From the NCBI GenBank assembly GCA_041686375.1, contig JAWLEB010000015.1:3313-67312 (forward strand): 64,000 bases of DNA, written 5' to 3'. This DNA comes from JAGXLC01 sp041686375. Lineage in GTDB: Bacteria > Bacteroidota > Bacteroidia > Bacteroidales > UBA12077. The notes below the pieces were generated by a model. It did no database searches. It worked only from the letters and a program-made list of their open reading frames with translations, and was not told the DNA's origin. Shown here in pieces: positions 45,101 through 52,762 of this stretch (its first letter is position 1; every line of letters begins with the position of its first letter). The position numbers and the translations under genes were made by a program.

Positions 45101-45589
45101 AGGACGGGAAGTGCCTGTGCCTTTTTCAAAAATTTTCTTTTCTTTCCCACTTTTGCTAATAATTTCCCGGGCCTTAATACTATTAATGTAACCTGTAATT
45201 AAATTGGATATATTTATTATCAGGTCCCTTTCTTCTTTGAGAAAAGGCCCTTCATCTCTTTTCGGAAATTTTTTTGTGTAAAAAACTTCAATCAGTCCTT
45301 CCTCATTTTCAATAGTTTCAAACTTTTGTCTTTGTACCCACTTAGTTTCCTGGAATTGAGAAGATAAGTAGACCTTACCTGCATACTTGATCCGTGCAAC
45401 CGTATATTCAGGATATTGCCAGCCCCGCGGTAGCTTTAAGGCAATTTGCTGTAAAGTTTCTTCAATGGACTTGTTTTTTTTAATTATCTCTGTTGTCTGG
45501 TTAATACATGACAATTCCTTAATGCGTTCTTTGCTCTCGGCCAGCAACTTATGATAATCATTGGGAGAATCCTTATAGTCACGGTTCAT
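42137..45589 (-). CDS. GAF-like/receiver-like/PEP synthase ATP-binding domain protein, paralogue B
   Basis: 1150 residues, paralogous to the next gene over its whole length but with an extra N-terminal domain (about 15-140) that looks like the GAF-type sensor often placed before receivers and kinases (ERIKELSCINQTTEII, LPRGWQYPEYTVARI). Then a degenerate receiver (about 192-325), a second receiver (about 338-480; pocket LLVEDS, acceptor Asp416 in LISDIRFPREG), a linker, the PPDK-type domain (GSLGGKGRGVAF at 601-612, IAVRSSSLFEDSITQPFSG) and the C-terminal VGPGRWGTRDKFLGIPVAW. It has no phosphohistidine domain. Together the pair suggests a sensor-plus-partner unit. Confidence 0.8.
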   Translation of the reverse strand: MNRDYKDSPNDYHKLLAESKERIKELSCINQTTEIIKKNKSIEETLQQIALKLPRGWQYPEYTVARIKYAGKVYLSSQFQETKWVQRQKFETIENEEGLIEVFYTKKFPKRDEGPFLKEERDLIINISNLITGYINSIKAREIISKSGKEKKIFEKGTGTSRPLNSRQLLQKFLNNYNADRDMLHDLMPFKVKEILLVANLYDAFSIEKEGRFSDHILGEYHQLNLTSLPRVTGVSTEEEALKQMGEKHFDMVILMMGVDKKKPIEISQSLKEKYPYIPLFLLLNNNADLEFLDQKKESLKSLDNIFVWNGDSKVFFAMVKLLEDNVNIENDTKVGLTRVILLVEDSVKYYSRYLPMLYQIILEQTKRLIEDVNTDDLYKVLKLRTRPKILLASSYEEAMEIFEKYKDYLLFLISDIRFPREGTIDSNAGFDLIRYAKKNLPNLPTILQSSNPDNAVETYKIKSNFINKNSETLLQDIKSFINYHLGFGHFVYRDKHGRQIAVAKSMDEFESYLKTVPADSLVYHAVKNQFSLWLMARGEIQIAKIINPLKVSDFADPEHMRHFLINILELYRNEQERGKIVNFSEHAILEENNIVSLSPGSLGGKGRGVAFINTLIYNFKFNELLPDINIRTPRTAIIGTDEFDIFMEKNKLGDKVINEHDYEKIKKWFIDSDLSFELDKKLKVFIKHITKPIAVRSSSLFEDSITQPFSGVFDTFLLPNSHQDSSVRLEQLMNAIKLVYASIYSNEAKNYFKAVGHKVEEEKMAVIIQEVVGNQYDSYYYPHISGTAQSHNYYPISHMKPEEGFAVAAVGLGQYVVDGEQAYRFSPAYPTLQILSTKDLVKSSQVKFYAVDMGREALNLLEGVDAGLEKLDIGEAEKHGNLKHCVSVYNPDNDQLEPGIDTYGPRVVNFSNILKYEYIPLAKTIRETLDVVKEALGSEVEIEWAVDLNKDDNYLSSFYLLQIKPLVCHEDDYTIEESDIQRDNLIVFSERSMGNGKIEGIEDVVFVDKENFDNNKTVEMTYEIEKLNAKFQEKGKKYVLIGPGRWGTRDKFLGIPVAWSQISNAKVIVEVGLENFPLDASLGSHFFHNVTSMNVGYLSVSNNSTGNFISWDKLENQKLIDQTQHFKHIRFERPLNIIMDGRKMIAAIS

Positions 45590-46161
45590 ACACTAGAAAT
45601 TTATTGATTATAAGCTTATCTAATAAAACGAAATAAAAAAGTTAAAAGTTTTGGTTCATATGCCAATATTTTTAATTGTTCCAACGTCCGATGAAAACTG
45701 CCATAAGAAACTATCAAAACTTAAGTTAATAATAATGTTTGAGCCATATATACATCTTTATGCGGGGCACAACTGCTATTATAAATACTTCGCCTCCTGC
45801 AGACCCATATGTAACAATCAATTAAATTAACAACCAGCACATAAAACATCACTATATAAATATACAGAATATCAGTAATAATTAAAAAAGAAAATGGTTC
45901 CCCGCCTGAACAACCAGTCGGGCAGGTTTTTAATTCCCTTCGGTTCCCGCTTTGCGGGACAGGCTATGAAATCGCTTCGCTAGTTGGGCAATGCAAAAAA
46001 AGAAAAACCAATATTTATGAAAGTAAATGATGCTTACAAATAAGCAGAGAAACAAAAAAAAATCATTTCATAACGCTCATTAAATTAAGCTCATGTATGT
46101 AAACTTTGGAAAAAAGCGCGCTTTTAGGAAGACTCAATTATTCAAAAAATCTAAATAAAAA
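45590..46161. other. 572-bp intergenic region with a GC-rich hairpin cluster
   Basis: No gene is supported. Most is AT-rich. A G/C-richer patch at about 45898-45995 holds CCCGCCTGA/TCGGGCAGG (45901-45909 with 45918-45926, one mismatch and one G-U, followed by a T run) and TCCCGC/GCGGGA (45945-45950 with 45954-45959). These look like structured RNA, a terminator or a repeat fragment. Confidence 0.45.
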
Positions 46162-48219
46162 TTATGGTTCATTGTATTGCTCAACTCCTTGTTTTAAATA
46201 GTTGGCAAATTCCTGTGGGTCTAGTTCATAGCCTTTTGAATCGGTAATCTGTTCTCCATCAGAATCCAAAATTACATAATAAGGCTGTGTGTTCGCATTA
46301 AAACGGGTAAGCTGTATGTCTGCATTTTTCTTACCAATTGTCTTCTTTACTTTGCCATCGTATTCTGATTCTATCCACTCTGATTCTGGCAGTTTTGTCC
46401 GATCATCCACATATAGAGCAATAACCACATACTCTTTATTCATAAGTCTCTGAACCTCTGACACAGACCATACCTCTGACTGCATCTTCTTACAATTACT
46501 ACAAGAATGACCGGTAAAATACACCAAAACAGGTTTATCCAATTCTTCTGCACAACTCATTCCCTGCTCATAATCGAAATATCCTTTTATCCCGTATGGT
46601 AAATCAAGAATATCGCTATATTTAGGCTCTTCTTCGCAAAGAGTTTCCGAGGCAGATATTTCATTCACTCCTCCAGAAGCGGTAATTTCAAATTGCTGAG
46701 CAGATTTTGGAGGTAATAATCCTGAGATGGAATTAAGGTTGGCTCCAAATAATCCAGGAACAAGATATATTGCAAAAGAAAATGCCGCAATAGCAAAAAC
46801 AAGACGGATAACCGAAATATTTTTTAAATCACTATCATTAGGCAATTTTATTTTACCGAGTAAATAGAACCCAAGGAGAGTAAACAATGCAATCCAAATT
46901 GATATGTATAAATCACGGCTTAACAGATCCAAATGATAATTTTGATCTATATTTGACAGGAACTTGAACGCGAAAGCAAGAATTATAAATGCAAGCACTA
47001 CCTTAACAGAGTTCATCCATCCACCAGACTTTGGTAATTTTTTCAACCAACCGGGAGATATAGCAAGCACAGTAAACGGTAAACCAAATCCCACGGCAAA
47101 ACCAAACATTCCAACTGTAGGTTCGATAACTGCGCCACCTGCTGCTTTAACCAACAATGCACCTACAATAGGGCCTGTGCATGAAAAGGAAACAAGAACT
47201 AAGGTCAATGCCATAAAGAAGGAAGCCAAATATCCTCCTTTATCAACCTTACTATCAGCTCTATTAGCTAACTTTGAAGGCAATACAATTTCAAACAGTC
47301 CAAAAAACGAACTTGCAAAAACGAGAAATAAAAGGAAAAATATCAGGTTAGGTATCCAATGTGTACTTAAAGTACCTGTAAAATCAGCACTAGCGCTTGT
47401 CAAAGATACAATCAGGCCAACAGAAGTATACAAAATAATGATTGATAACCCAAAAATAAGTGCCTTAATAATTCCCTGTAACCTGGCAGATGCACTTTGC
47501 ATAAAAAATGAAATCGTCATTGGAATCATCGGAAAAACACATGGTGTTAAAATACCTGCAAACCCTAATAAAACGGAAAAGAGGAAAAAGCCTATCAAAG
47601 ATTGGTTACCCTCCTGATCGCTGGCAGTTCTTTCATCATCCTTCAATTCCTCAGTTTCAGCACTAACACTTTTGTCAGCATCTCCCTCCTTCTCTTCTTT
47701 TTCATCGCTACCTTTTCCTTTATCAGTTTCTGTATCTTCATCAAACTCGGCAGATTCAACTTCTTCACCGCCTTCTACCTCAAATGCAAAATCCGGATTA
47801 AAATAAACACATCTATCATCCTGACAGACCTGATATTCTACATTACCTGTAATCTCAAAATCATCTTCGGATTTAATTTTAATTTTTTGGGTAAAAGTCG
47901 CTTCCTCGCTAAATTGCTTGACATCCATCTCAAATATCTCATCATATACTTCCTCCGGTTCAGGACTTTCATCAGTTCCATCTATTAGCTCATATTTATC
48001 AGATTCATCAAAATGGAATGTAGTTCGTAATGGGCCACCTTCCGCAAAGTCTTGAGCATATAAATGCCAGTTATCGTCTATATCGGCATAAAAAACAAGA
48101 TTGGCAGTCTGATTGTCGATTTTCTCAACGGTATAGTTCCAGGTAACCGGGTCCGCAGGTTGAGAAAAACCAACTACTGAAAAAAAGGTAAAAAAAAGTA
48201 TCAGTGTTATTCGTGTCAT
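46162..48219 (-). CDS. DsbD-type thiol:disulfide interchange protein
   Basis: 685 residues. Signal peptide (about 1-19), an N-terminal DsbD-alpha-like periplasmic domain (about 20-155, with VEYQVCQDDRCVYF), a very acidic linker (about 160-205), eight membrane segments of the DsbD/CcdA core (about 208-490, LTPCVFPMIPMTISFF and FSCTGPIVGALL carrying the two membrane cysteines), and a C-terminal thioredoxin-like domain with CSNC in FTGHSCSNCKKM. It moves electrons from cytoplasmic thioredoxin to periplasmic disulfides. The acidic linker is unusually long. A dispersed leader element ends exactly at its ATG. Confidence 0.9.
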   Translation of the reverse strand: MTRITLILFFTFFSVVGFSQPADPVTWNYTVEKIDNQTANLVFYADIDDNWHLYAQDFAEGGPLRTTFHFDESDKYELIDGTDESPEPEEVYDEIFEMDVKQFSEEATFTQKIKIKSEDDFEITGNVEYQVCQDDRCVYFNPDFAFEVEGGEEVESAEFDEDTETDKGKGSDEKEEKEGDADKSVSAETEELKDDERTASDQEGNQSLIGFFLFSVLLGFAGILTPCVFPMIPMTISFFMQSASARLQGIIKALIFGLSIIILYTSVGLIVSLTSASADFTGTLSTHWIPNLIFFLLFLVFASSFFGLFEIVLPSKLANRADSKVDKGGYLASFFMALTLVLVSFSCTGPIVGALLVKAAGGAVIEPTVGMFGFAVGFGLPFTVLAISPGWLKKLPKSGGWMNSVKVVLAFIILAFAFKFLSNIDQNYHLDLLSRDLYISIWIALFTLLGFYLLGKIKLPNDSDLKNISVIRLVFAIAAFSFAIYLVPGLFGANLNSISGLLPPKSAQQFEITASGGVNEISASETLCEEEPKYSDILDLPYGIKGYFDYEQGMSCAEELDKPVLVYFTGHSCSNCKKMQSEVWSVSEVQRLMNKEYVVIALYVDDRTKLPESEWIESEYDGKVKKTIGKKNADIQLTRFNANTQPYYVILDSDGEQITDSKGYELDPQEFANYLKQGVEQYNEP

Positions 48220-48373
48220 TTGGATAAAGTTTGATTGTTAGTTTAATGCTCTGAGACTTATTACTACTAAAGTCAACATTTTTTGATTCTGCATCCCATA
48301 AAACCCTCAAGCATTGTCTACCGACAGATACGGGATTGTACACAGGTTTTTGTGTACGCTAGTGGATGAGAGT
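48220..48373 (-). repeat. Dispersed leader element, copy 2 (154 nt)
   Basis: Read on the - strand it begins ACTCTCATCCACTAG at 48373 and ends directly before the dsbD ATG. The last 81 nt match copy 3 before fdhD at about 65 of 81 positions with no gap, including AGAATCAAAAAA and AACTTTATCCAA next to the start codon. The first 73 nt match copy 1 without a gap. Within this part GTACACA/TGTGTAC (around 48339-48358) could form a 7-bp stem. Confidence 0.85.
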
Positions 48374-48746
48374 TTATAAAATGTTTTTGCATAGTTTCAA
48401 AGAATGTTTAAACACCCAATGCTATAATTTTTATTGCATGCAAAAATAATATAATTATCAAAACAATAAATATGAATATATGTTTAGATATTGATATATA
48501 TCATCTCATTAGTTTATACGAAACACAAAGGGGATTGAAAGCCCAAAAAGAGAAGGTTTATTTATCCCATTGCTAACACAGTAATCTGTTAAAAAATCTT
48601 AAATGACCCTGAATACTGGCATTCCATCACCGAAGCAAATAAAAAAAACGCAAATAACTGTAAACAGGTTCTTAGTAATTTTGAAAGATTTTGTTGGCAA
48701 TAAGCAGAAAAACAAAAAAACACAGAAAAGGAGCCTGAAACAAGTT
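48374..48746. other. 373-bp AT-rich intergenic region between dsbD leader and rng
   Basis: No gene is supported. A 69-codon + strand frame at 48603-48812 runs into the rng 3' end, is lysine-rich without a recognisable motif, and is not called. I see no clear terminator for rng here. Confidence 0.45.
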
Positions 48747-50297
48747 TTATTCTTCAATCTCTTCCTGTCTCCAGGAGAAGAAAGAATACTGGAAGAAATC
48801 GTAAGCATCTGAACTCTTGATTTTCAGGAGGACTTTATATTTTAACATCCATTTAAGCCTTTCAGAATAAATTCCATTTTTCAAATAACCGGCAATGTAT
48901 GGATGTGTCTTAAGTAACAGATATCTATACCCCAATTCTTTTACCAGGAACTTAAGATGGTTTTCAATTTCATCGACAAACAAGACAGCAGGCCGTACTT
49001 CACCGGTACCGCCACAGGCAGGGCATTTTTCTACAGTCTGGATATTCATTTCTGGTCTTACCCTTTGCCGGGTAATTTGCATCAATCCAAATTTGGTCAG
49101 TGGCAGAATGTTATGTTTTGTTCTATCGGCAGCCATCTCCTCTTTCATTTTCTCAAAGAGCTTCTGCTTATTTTCATAGGAATTCATATCAATAAAATCG
49201 ACCACAATAATTCCGCCCATATCCCGTAATCTCAGTTGCCGGGCAATCTCCTTAGCAGCGGCAAGGTTTACTTCCAGTGCGTTTGTTTCCTGATCTTTAC
49301 CCAATTTGGATCGATTTCCACTATTTACATCTATAGAGTGGAGCGCTTCGGTATGTTCAATAATGAGGTATGCCCCATTTTTAAATGAAACCGTTCTTCC
49401 AAAAAGGCCTTTAATTTGTTTCGAGACATTAAATTGATCAAATATCGGATTAGCGCCTTCATATAGCTTTACAATTCCCCGTTTTTCAGGAGCTATAGTT
49501 TTAATATAATCCCTTATCTCATGATAAAACGCAACATCATTGACATAAATGTGCGAGAAAGATACATTCAAAATATCTCTTAAAAGTGCTGATGTCCGGT
49601 CTAACTCACTCAATACTAGCTTTGGAACATTGCTGTCTGTCAATCTCGAAAAGGCCGACTCCCATTTTTTAAGCAAACCTCTTAACTCTTCATCTAACAC
49701 AGCCACTCTTTTACCTTCAGCCACTGTACGGATAATAATTCCATAATTCTTAGGCTTAATGCTTTTTATGAGCCGCTTCAACCTTTTTCTCTCATCTTCA
49801 GACTGTATTTTCTGGGATATTGAAATTTTATCTGAGAATGGGATAAGGACAAGATTCCTTCCGGCCAATGAAATTTCGGAACTAAGGCGTGGCCCTTTTG
49901 TGGATATAGGCTCTTTGGAAATTTGAACAATGATCTTCTGTCCGTTAGAGAGAACATTGGAAATTTTCCCATGTTTATCAATATCTTGCTCCAGTTTCAT
50001 CTTTTGGAGCGTAGGGGCCTTATTTTTTCTCTGTAGAGCAGTTTTAAGGAATTTATTGAGCGAGGTAAACTGGGGTCCTAGATCAAGGTAATGTAAGAAT
50101 GCATCCCTAGAATATCCAACATCAACGAAAGCAGCATTAAGTCCGGGGATTATACGTTTAACCCTACCAAGATAAACATCACCAACTGCGAATTTAGGAT
50201 TTCTTTTTTCCTTTATTAATTCAACCAGTTGTTTATCTTCAAGCAAAGCTATTACTATCTCATTGGAAGTTACATCAATTACTAACTCAGAAACCAC
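48747..50297 (-). CDS. rng: Ribonuclease E/G family protein
   Basis: 516 residues, RNase G size. An S1-like domain (VGDVYLGRVKRIIPGLNAAFVDVG, about 37-60 in part) is followed by the catalytic DNase I-like subdomain with HSIDVNSGNRS and GGIIVVDFIDM carrying the metal-binding aspartates, and the Zn-link CPACGGTGEV. It processes rRNA and mRNA. It follows the genes for the 30-residue basic protein and HU on the same strand, a conserved order in Bacteroidota as far as I know. Confidence 0.94.
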   Translation of the reverse strand: MVSELVIDVTSNEIVIALLEDKQLVELIKEKRNPKFAVGDVYLGRVKRIIPGLNAAFVDVGYSRDAFLHYLDLGPQFTSLNKFLKTALQRKNKAPTLQKMKLEQDIDKHGKISNVLSNGQKIIVQISKEPISTKGPRLSSEISLAGRNLVLIPFSDKISISQKIQSEDERKRLKRLIKSIKPKNYGIIIRTVAEGKRVAVLDEELRGLLKKWESAFSRLTDSNVPKLVLSELDRTSALLRDILNVSFSHIYVNDVAFYHEIRDYIKTIAPEKRGIVKLYEGANPIFDQFNVSKQIKGLFGRTVSFKNGAYLIIEHTEALHSIDVNSGNRSKLGKDQETNALEVNLAAAKEIARQLRLRDMGGIIVVDFIDMNSYENKQKLFEKMKEEMAADRTKHNILPLTKFGLMQITRQRVRPEMNIQTVEKCPACGGTGEVRPAVLFVDEIENHLKFLVKELGYRYLLLKTHPYIAGYLKNGIYSERLKWMLKYKVLLKIKSSDAYDFFQYSFFSWRQEEIEE

Positions 50298-50456
50298 GTC
50301 TCATCTTCCTAATTTTAGTTTCATTAAAATCAAATTTACACCTACAGGAGCATGCCGCACCTCTAAGTTTAAATTTCATTTGTCTATTCTTCAACTCATA
50401 GGCCTTATGGCTGTTCACAAAAGTAAATTCTTTGTAATGAAGGCGGAGAACAACTT

Positions 50457-50497
50457 CCCCTGATAACACAATCAAATCTTGATTAGTTTATCAGGGG
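50457..50497. terminator. Hairpin between the 30-residue basic protein gene and rng
   Basis: CCCCTGATAA (50457-50466) pairs perfectly with TTATCAGGGG (50488-50497), with an inner AATCAA/TTGATT stem. There is no strong T run on the - strand, so it may be a processing or attenuation structure rather than a full terminator. Confidence 0.5.
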
Positions 50498-50518
50498 TGT
50501 TCTATAAACCAATAAGAA

Positions 50519-50611
50519 TTATTTCTTCTTCTTATGTCTGTTTTTACGTAAGCGTTTTTTTCGCTTATGGGTAGCCATTTTATGTCTCTTTCTCTTCTTC
50601 CCGCTTGGCAT
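50519..50611 (-). CDS. 30-residue basic protein, AURKAIP1/COX24-like
   Basis: ATG at 50611, stop at 50519-50521. The protein starts MPSGKKRKRHKMATHKRKKR and ends LRKNRHKKKK, so well over half its residues are Lys, Arg or His. This fits the AURKAIP1/COX24 C-terminal domain, found in mitochondrial mS38 and in small bacterial ribosome-associated proteins. It is probably an rRNA-binding ribosomal accessory protein; that role is inferred. It lies between HU (48 bp away) and rng, which fits a translation or RNA role. Confidence 0.8.
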   Translation of the reverse strand: MPSGKKRKRHKMATHKRKKRLRKNRHKKKK

Positions 50612-50659
50612 ATCTAATTCCTGATTTTAAATGAAAGATTTTAAAAAATATGTTTCCGC

Positions 50660-50944
50660 TTATCTAACGTTATTCTTCACCTTGTTCACGAATTTCTTGG
50701 ATGGCCTGAATGAAGGAATATAATGCTCAGGTATAACAATAGTAGTGTTTTTAGAAATATTCCTTGCCTTCTTCTCGGCACGTTTCTTAACAATAAAACT
50801 ACCAAAACCTCTAAGATAAACGTTTTGATTATTGGTTAAAGAATCTTTAACCGTTTCCATGAACGCTTCAACTGTTTTCTGAACAGTTACTTTTTCTATA
50901 CCGGTTTTTTGAGCAATTTCGTTTACGATATCTGCTTTTGTCAT
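50660..50944 (-). CDS. HU family DNA-binding protein
   Basis: 94 residues. MTKADIVNEIAQKTGIEKVT is the dimerisation helix region, and LRGFGSFIVKKRAEKKARN with the later IVIPEHYIPSFRPSKKF forms the beta-arm and its base. HU bends and compacts DNA. Divergent from mutY with a 107-bp shared intergenic region that should hold both promoters. Confidence 0.94.
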   Translation of the reverse strand: MTKADIVNEIAQKTGIEKVTVQKTVEAFMETVKDSLTNNQNVYLRGFGSFIVKKRAEKKARNISKNTTIVIPEHYIPSFRPSKKFVNKVKNNVR

Positions 50945-51051
50945 GTTACAAAAAATTTAATTATCAATATTTTACAATACTTATTTCTACATTGGGTTGC
51001 AAATATAAAGCAATTATTTTTATTAAAGAAATAGAAATCGATTAAATTTGT

Positions 51052-52140
51052 ATGAAAAGAAATCTAAACTACTCTTTATCAACAAAAATGAATATCACCT
51101 ATGTATTAGACCGCTGGTATGATGAGAATAGCAGAGAACTGCCATGGAGAAATACAAATGACCCATATAAAATTTGGGTTTCAGAAATTATTTTACAGCA
51201 AACTCGCGTAAATCAAGGACTAGAATACTACAAAAATTTTATTAAAAAATTTCCTGATGTTCATGCCCTTGGCAAATCATCCCTTGATGAAATCCTAAAA
51301 GTCTGGCAAGGGCTGGGATACTACAATAGAGCAAAACACATGCATGAAACGTCAAAAATTATTGACCAAGCAAGGAACGGTAAGTTTCCGTCAAATTATA
51401 AAGAACTCCTAAAACTCAAAGGAATAGGAGAATATACAGCAGCTGCCATAGCATCTTTTGCTTTTAATGAGCCTATTGCTACAATAGACGGAAATATACA
51501 ACGATTTATAACAAGGCTTTACGGTATAGATGCTCCGGTAAATTCTCGTCAAGGCAAAAAAAGAATACAAGAATTATCTGCAAATCTCTTAAACAAAAAC
51601 AACCCGGGAAAACATAATCAAGCCATGATTGAATTTGGAGCAATTCATTGCAAGCCCAAACAACCTAAATGTAATGAATGCCCCTTCCATAGCATTTGTG
51701 TGGCTTATCAGAAAAATTTAATCCACCAATTGCCGGTAAAAAGTCAAACCCCAAAAAAAACAAACAGATATTTCAATTTTTTAATTATCAGGCACAGGAA
51801 TAAGGTATTTCTGGAAAAAAGAAATAGTAAAAACATCTGGAAGAATCTTTATCAATTTCCGTTGATTGAGAGCTCCGAAAGGGAGGAAATCGCCCAGATT
51901 ATGCAAACCGATAAATGGAAACAAATTTTCAGCGACATTCAACCTGATAGTATTGATGAATTTAAAGAATATAAGCATGTTCTCACCCATCAGAACCTGT
52001 ATGCCCGGTTCTACCTGATTAAAACCCGGACTATATCTGAATATCTAAAACAAAATTTTATAGAAATAAACTTAAGCATGCTCAATAAATACCCAATTCC
52101 CCGACTCATTGAGAGATTTCTTGAAGAGGAAAAAATATGA
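51052..52140 (+). CDS. mutY: A/G-specific adenine DNA glycosylase
   Basis: 362 residues. The N-terminal HhH-GPD domain shows the catalytic Glu in SEIILQQTRV, the hairpin-helix-hairpin LKGIGEYTAAAIASFAF and the catalytic Asp in IATIDGNIQR. The 4Fe-4S ligands are CKPKQPKCNECPFHSIC (C-x6-C-x2-C-x5-C). A NUDIX-like C-terminal domain (about 240-360) recognises 8-oxoG. The first Met (51052) may be replaced by Met13 (51088). It starts the mutY-ssb-gldE-gldD run. Confidence 0.95.
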   Translation: MKRNLNYSLSTKMNITYVLDRWYDENSRELPWRNTNDPYKIWVSEIILQQTRVNQGLEYYKNFIKKFPDVHALGKSSLDEILKVWQGLGYYNRAKHMHETSKIIDQARNGKFPSNYKELLKLKGIGEYTAAAIASFAFNEPIATIDGNIQRFITRLYGIDAPVNSRQGKKRIQELSANLLNKNNPGKHNQAMIEFGAIHCKPKQPKCNECPFHSICVAYQKNLIHQLPVKSQTPKKTNRYFNFLIIRHRNKVFLEKRNSKNIWKNLYQFPLIESSEREEIAQIMQTDKWKQIFSDIQPDSIDEFKEYKHVLTHQNLYARFYLIKTRTISEYLKQNFIEINLSMLNKYPIPRLIERFLEEEKI

Positions 52141-52283
52141 TAAAATGATTATTTTAATTATGGTAGGCTCGGTAAACGTTTGAAGCAAAAATAACTAAAT
52201 TATTTCCACAATTAAAAAATTTGCAAATAATCAAAAATTTGTAATTTTACGATAATTTATTAACCTTAAAATTTATTTTTATT

Positions 52284-52730
52284 ATGGGAATTAACAGAGG
52301 TGTAAACAAAGTTATTTTAATTGGTAATGTAGGTAAAGACCCTGAGGTAAAACACTTGGACAATGGAAATGTGATGGCAAAATTTCCGTTAGCCACAAGT
52401 GAAGTCTATAAAAACAAGGAAAATGAAAAAGTGACCTCCACAGAATGGCACAATATTATCATTTTCAGTCGCCTGGCAGAAATTGTTGAAAAATATGTAA
52501 AAAAAGGCGATGCTTTATACCTTGAAGGGCGAATAAGAACCAGGTCTTATGAAGACAAAGATGGTGTTAAAAAGTACATTGCAGAGATAATTGCGAATAA
52601 TATGCAGATGCTTGGAGGAAGCAAAGGCGATAATAATACCTCAGGCGAAAGTAATCAATCTGCAAATGAAGAAAAAACTGAATCGTCTTCAACAGCAATA
52701 CCTGATGAAGGAGACGATCTCCCGTTTTAG
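52284..52730 (+). CDS. ssb: Single-stranded DNA-binding protein
   Basis: 148 residues. The OB-fold begins GVNKVILIGNVGKDPEVKHL and contains WHNIIIFSRLAEIVEKYVKKG. The tail is polar and disordered and ends in the acidic tip EGDDLPF, which recruits repair and replication proteins. It sits between mutY and gldE, as in many Bacteroidota. Confidence 0.96.
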   Translation: MGINRGVNKVILIGNVGKDPEVKHLDNGNVMAKFPLATSEVYKNKENEKVTSTEWHNIIIFSRLAEIVEKYVKKGDALYLEGRIRTRSYEDKDGVKKYIAEIIANNMQMLGGSKGDNNTSGESNQSANEEKTESSSTAIPDEGDDLPF

Positions 52731-52762
52731 AGAACAATAAACTAAACCTATAATAAGCAACT

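Noticed and set aside
46964..47617. 217-codon + strand frame antisense to dsbD
   Set aside because: Its composition mirrors the membrane segments of DsbD on the other strand; it has no start context and no recognisable family.
48603..48812. 69-codon + strand frame in the gap before rng
   Set aside because: It is lysine-rich, lacks any recognisable motif and overlaps the rng 3' end; its character fits AT-rich noncoding DNA.
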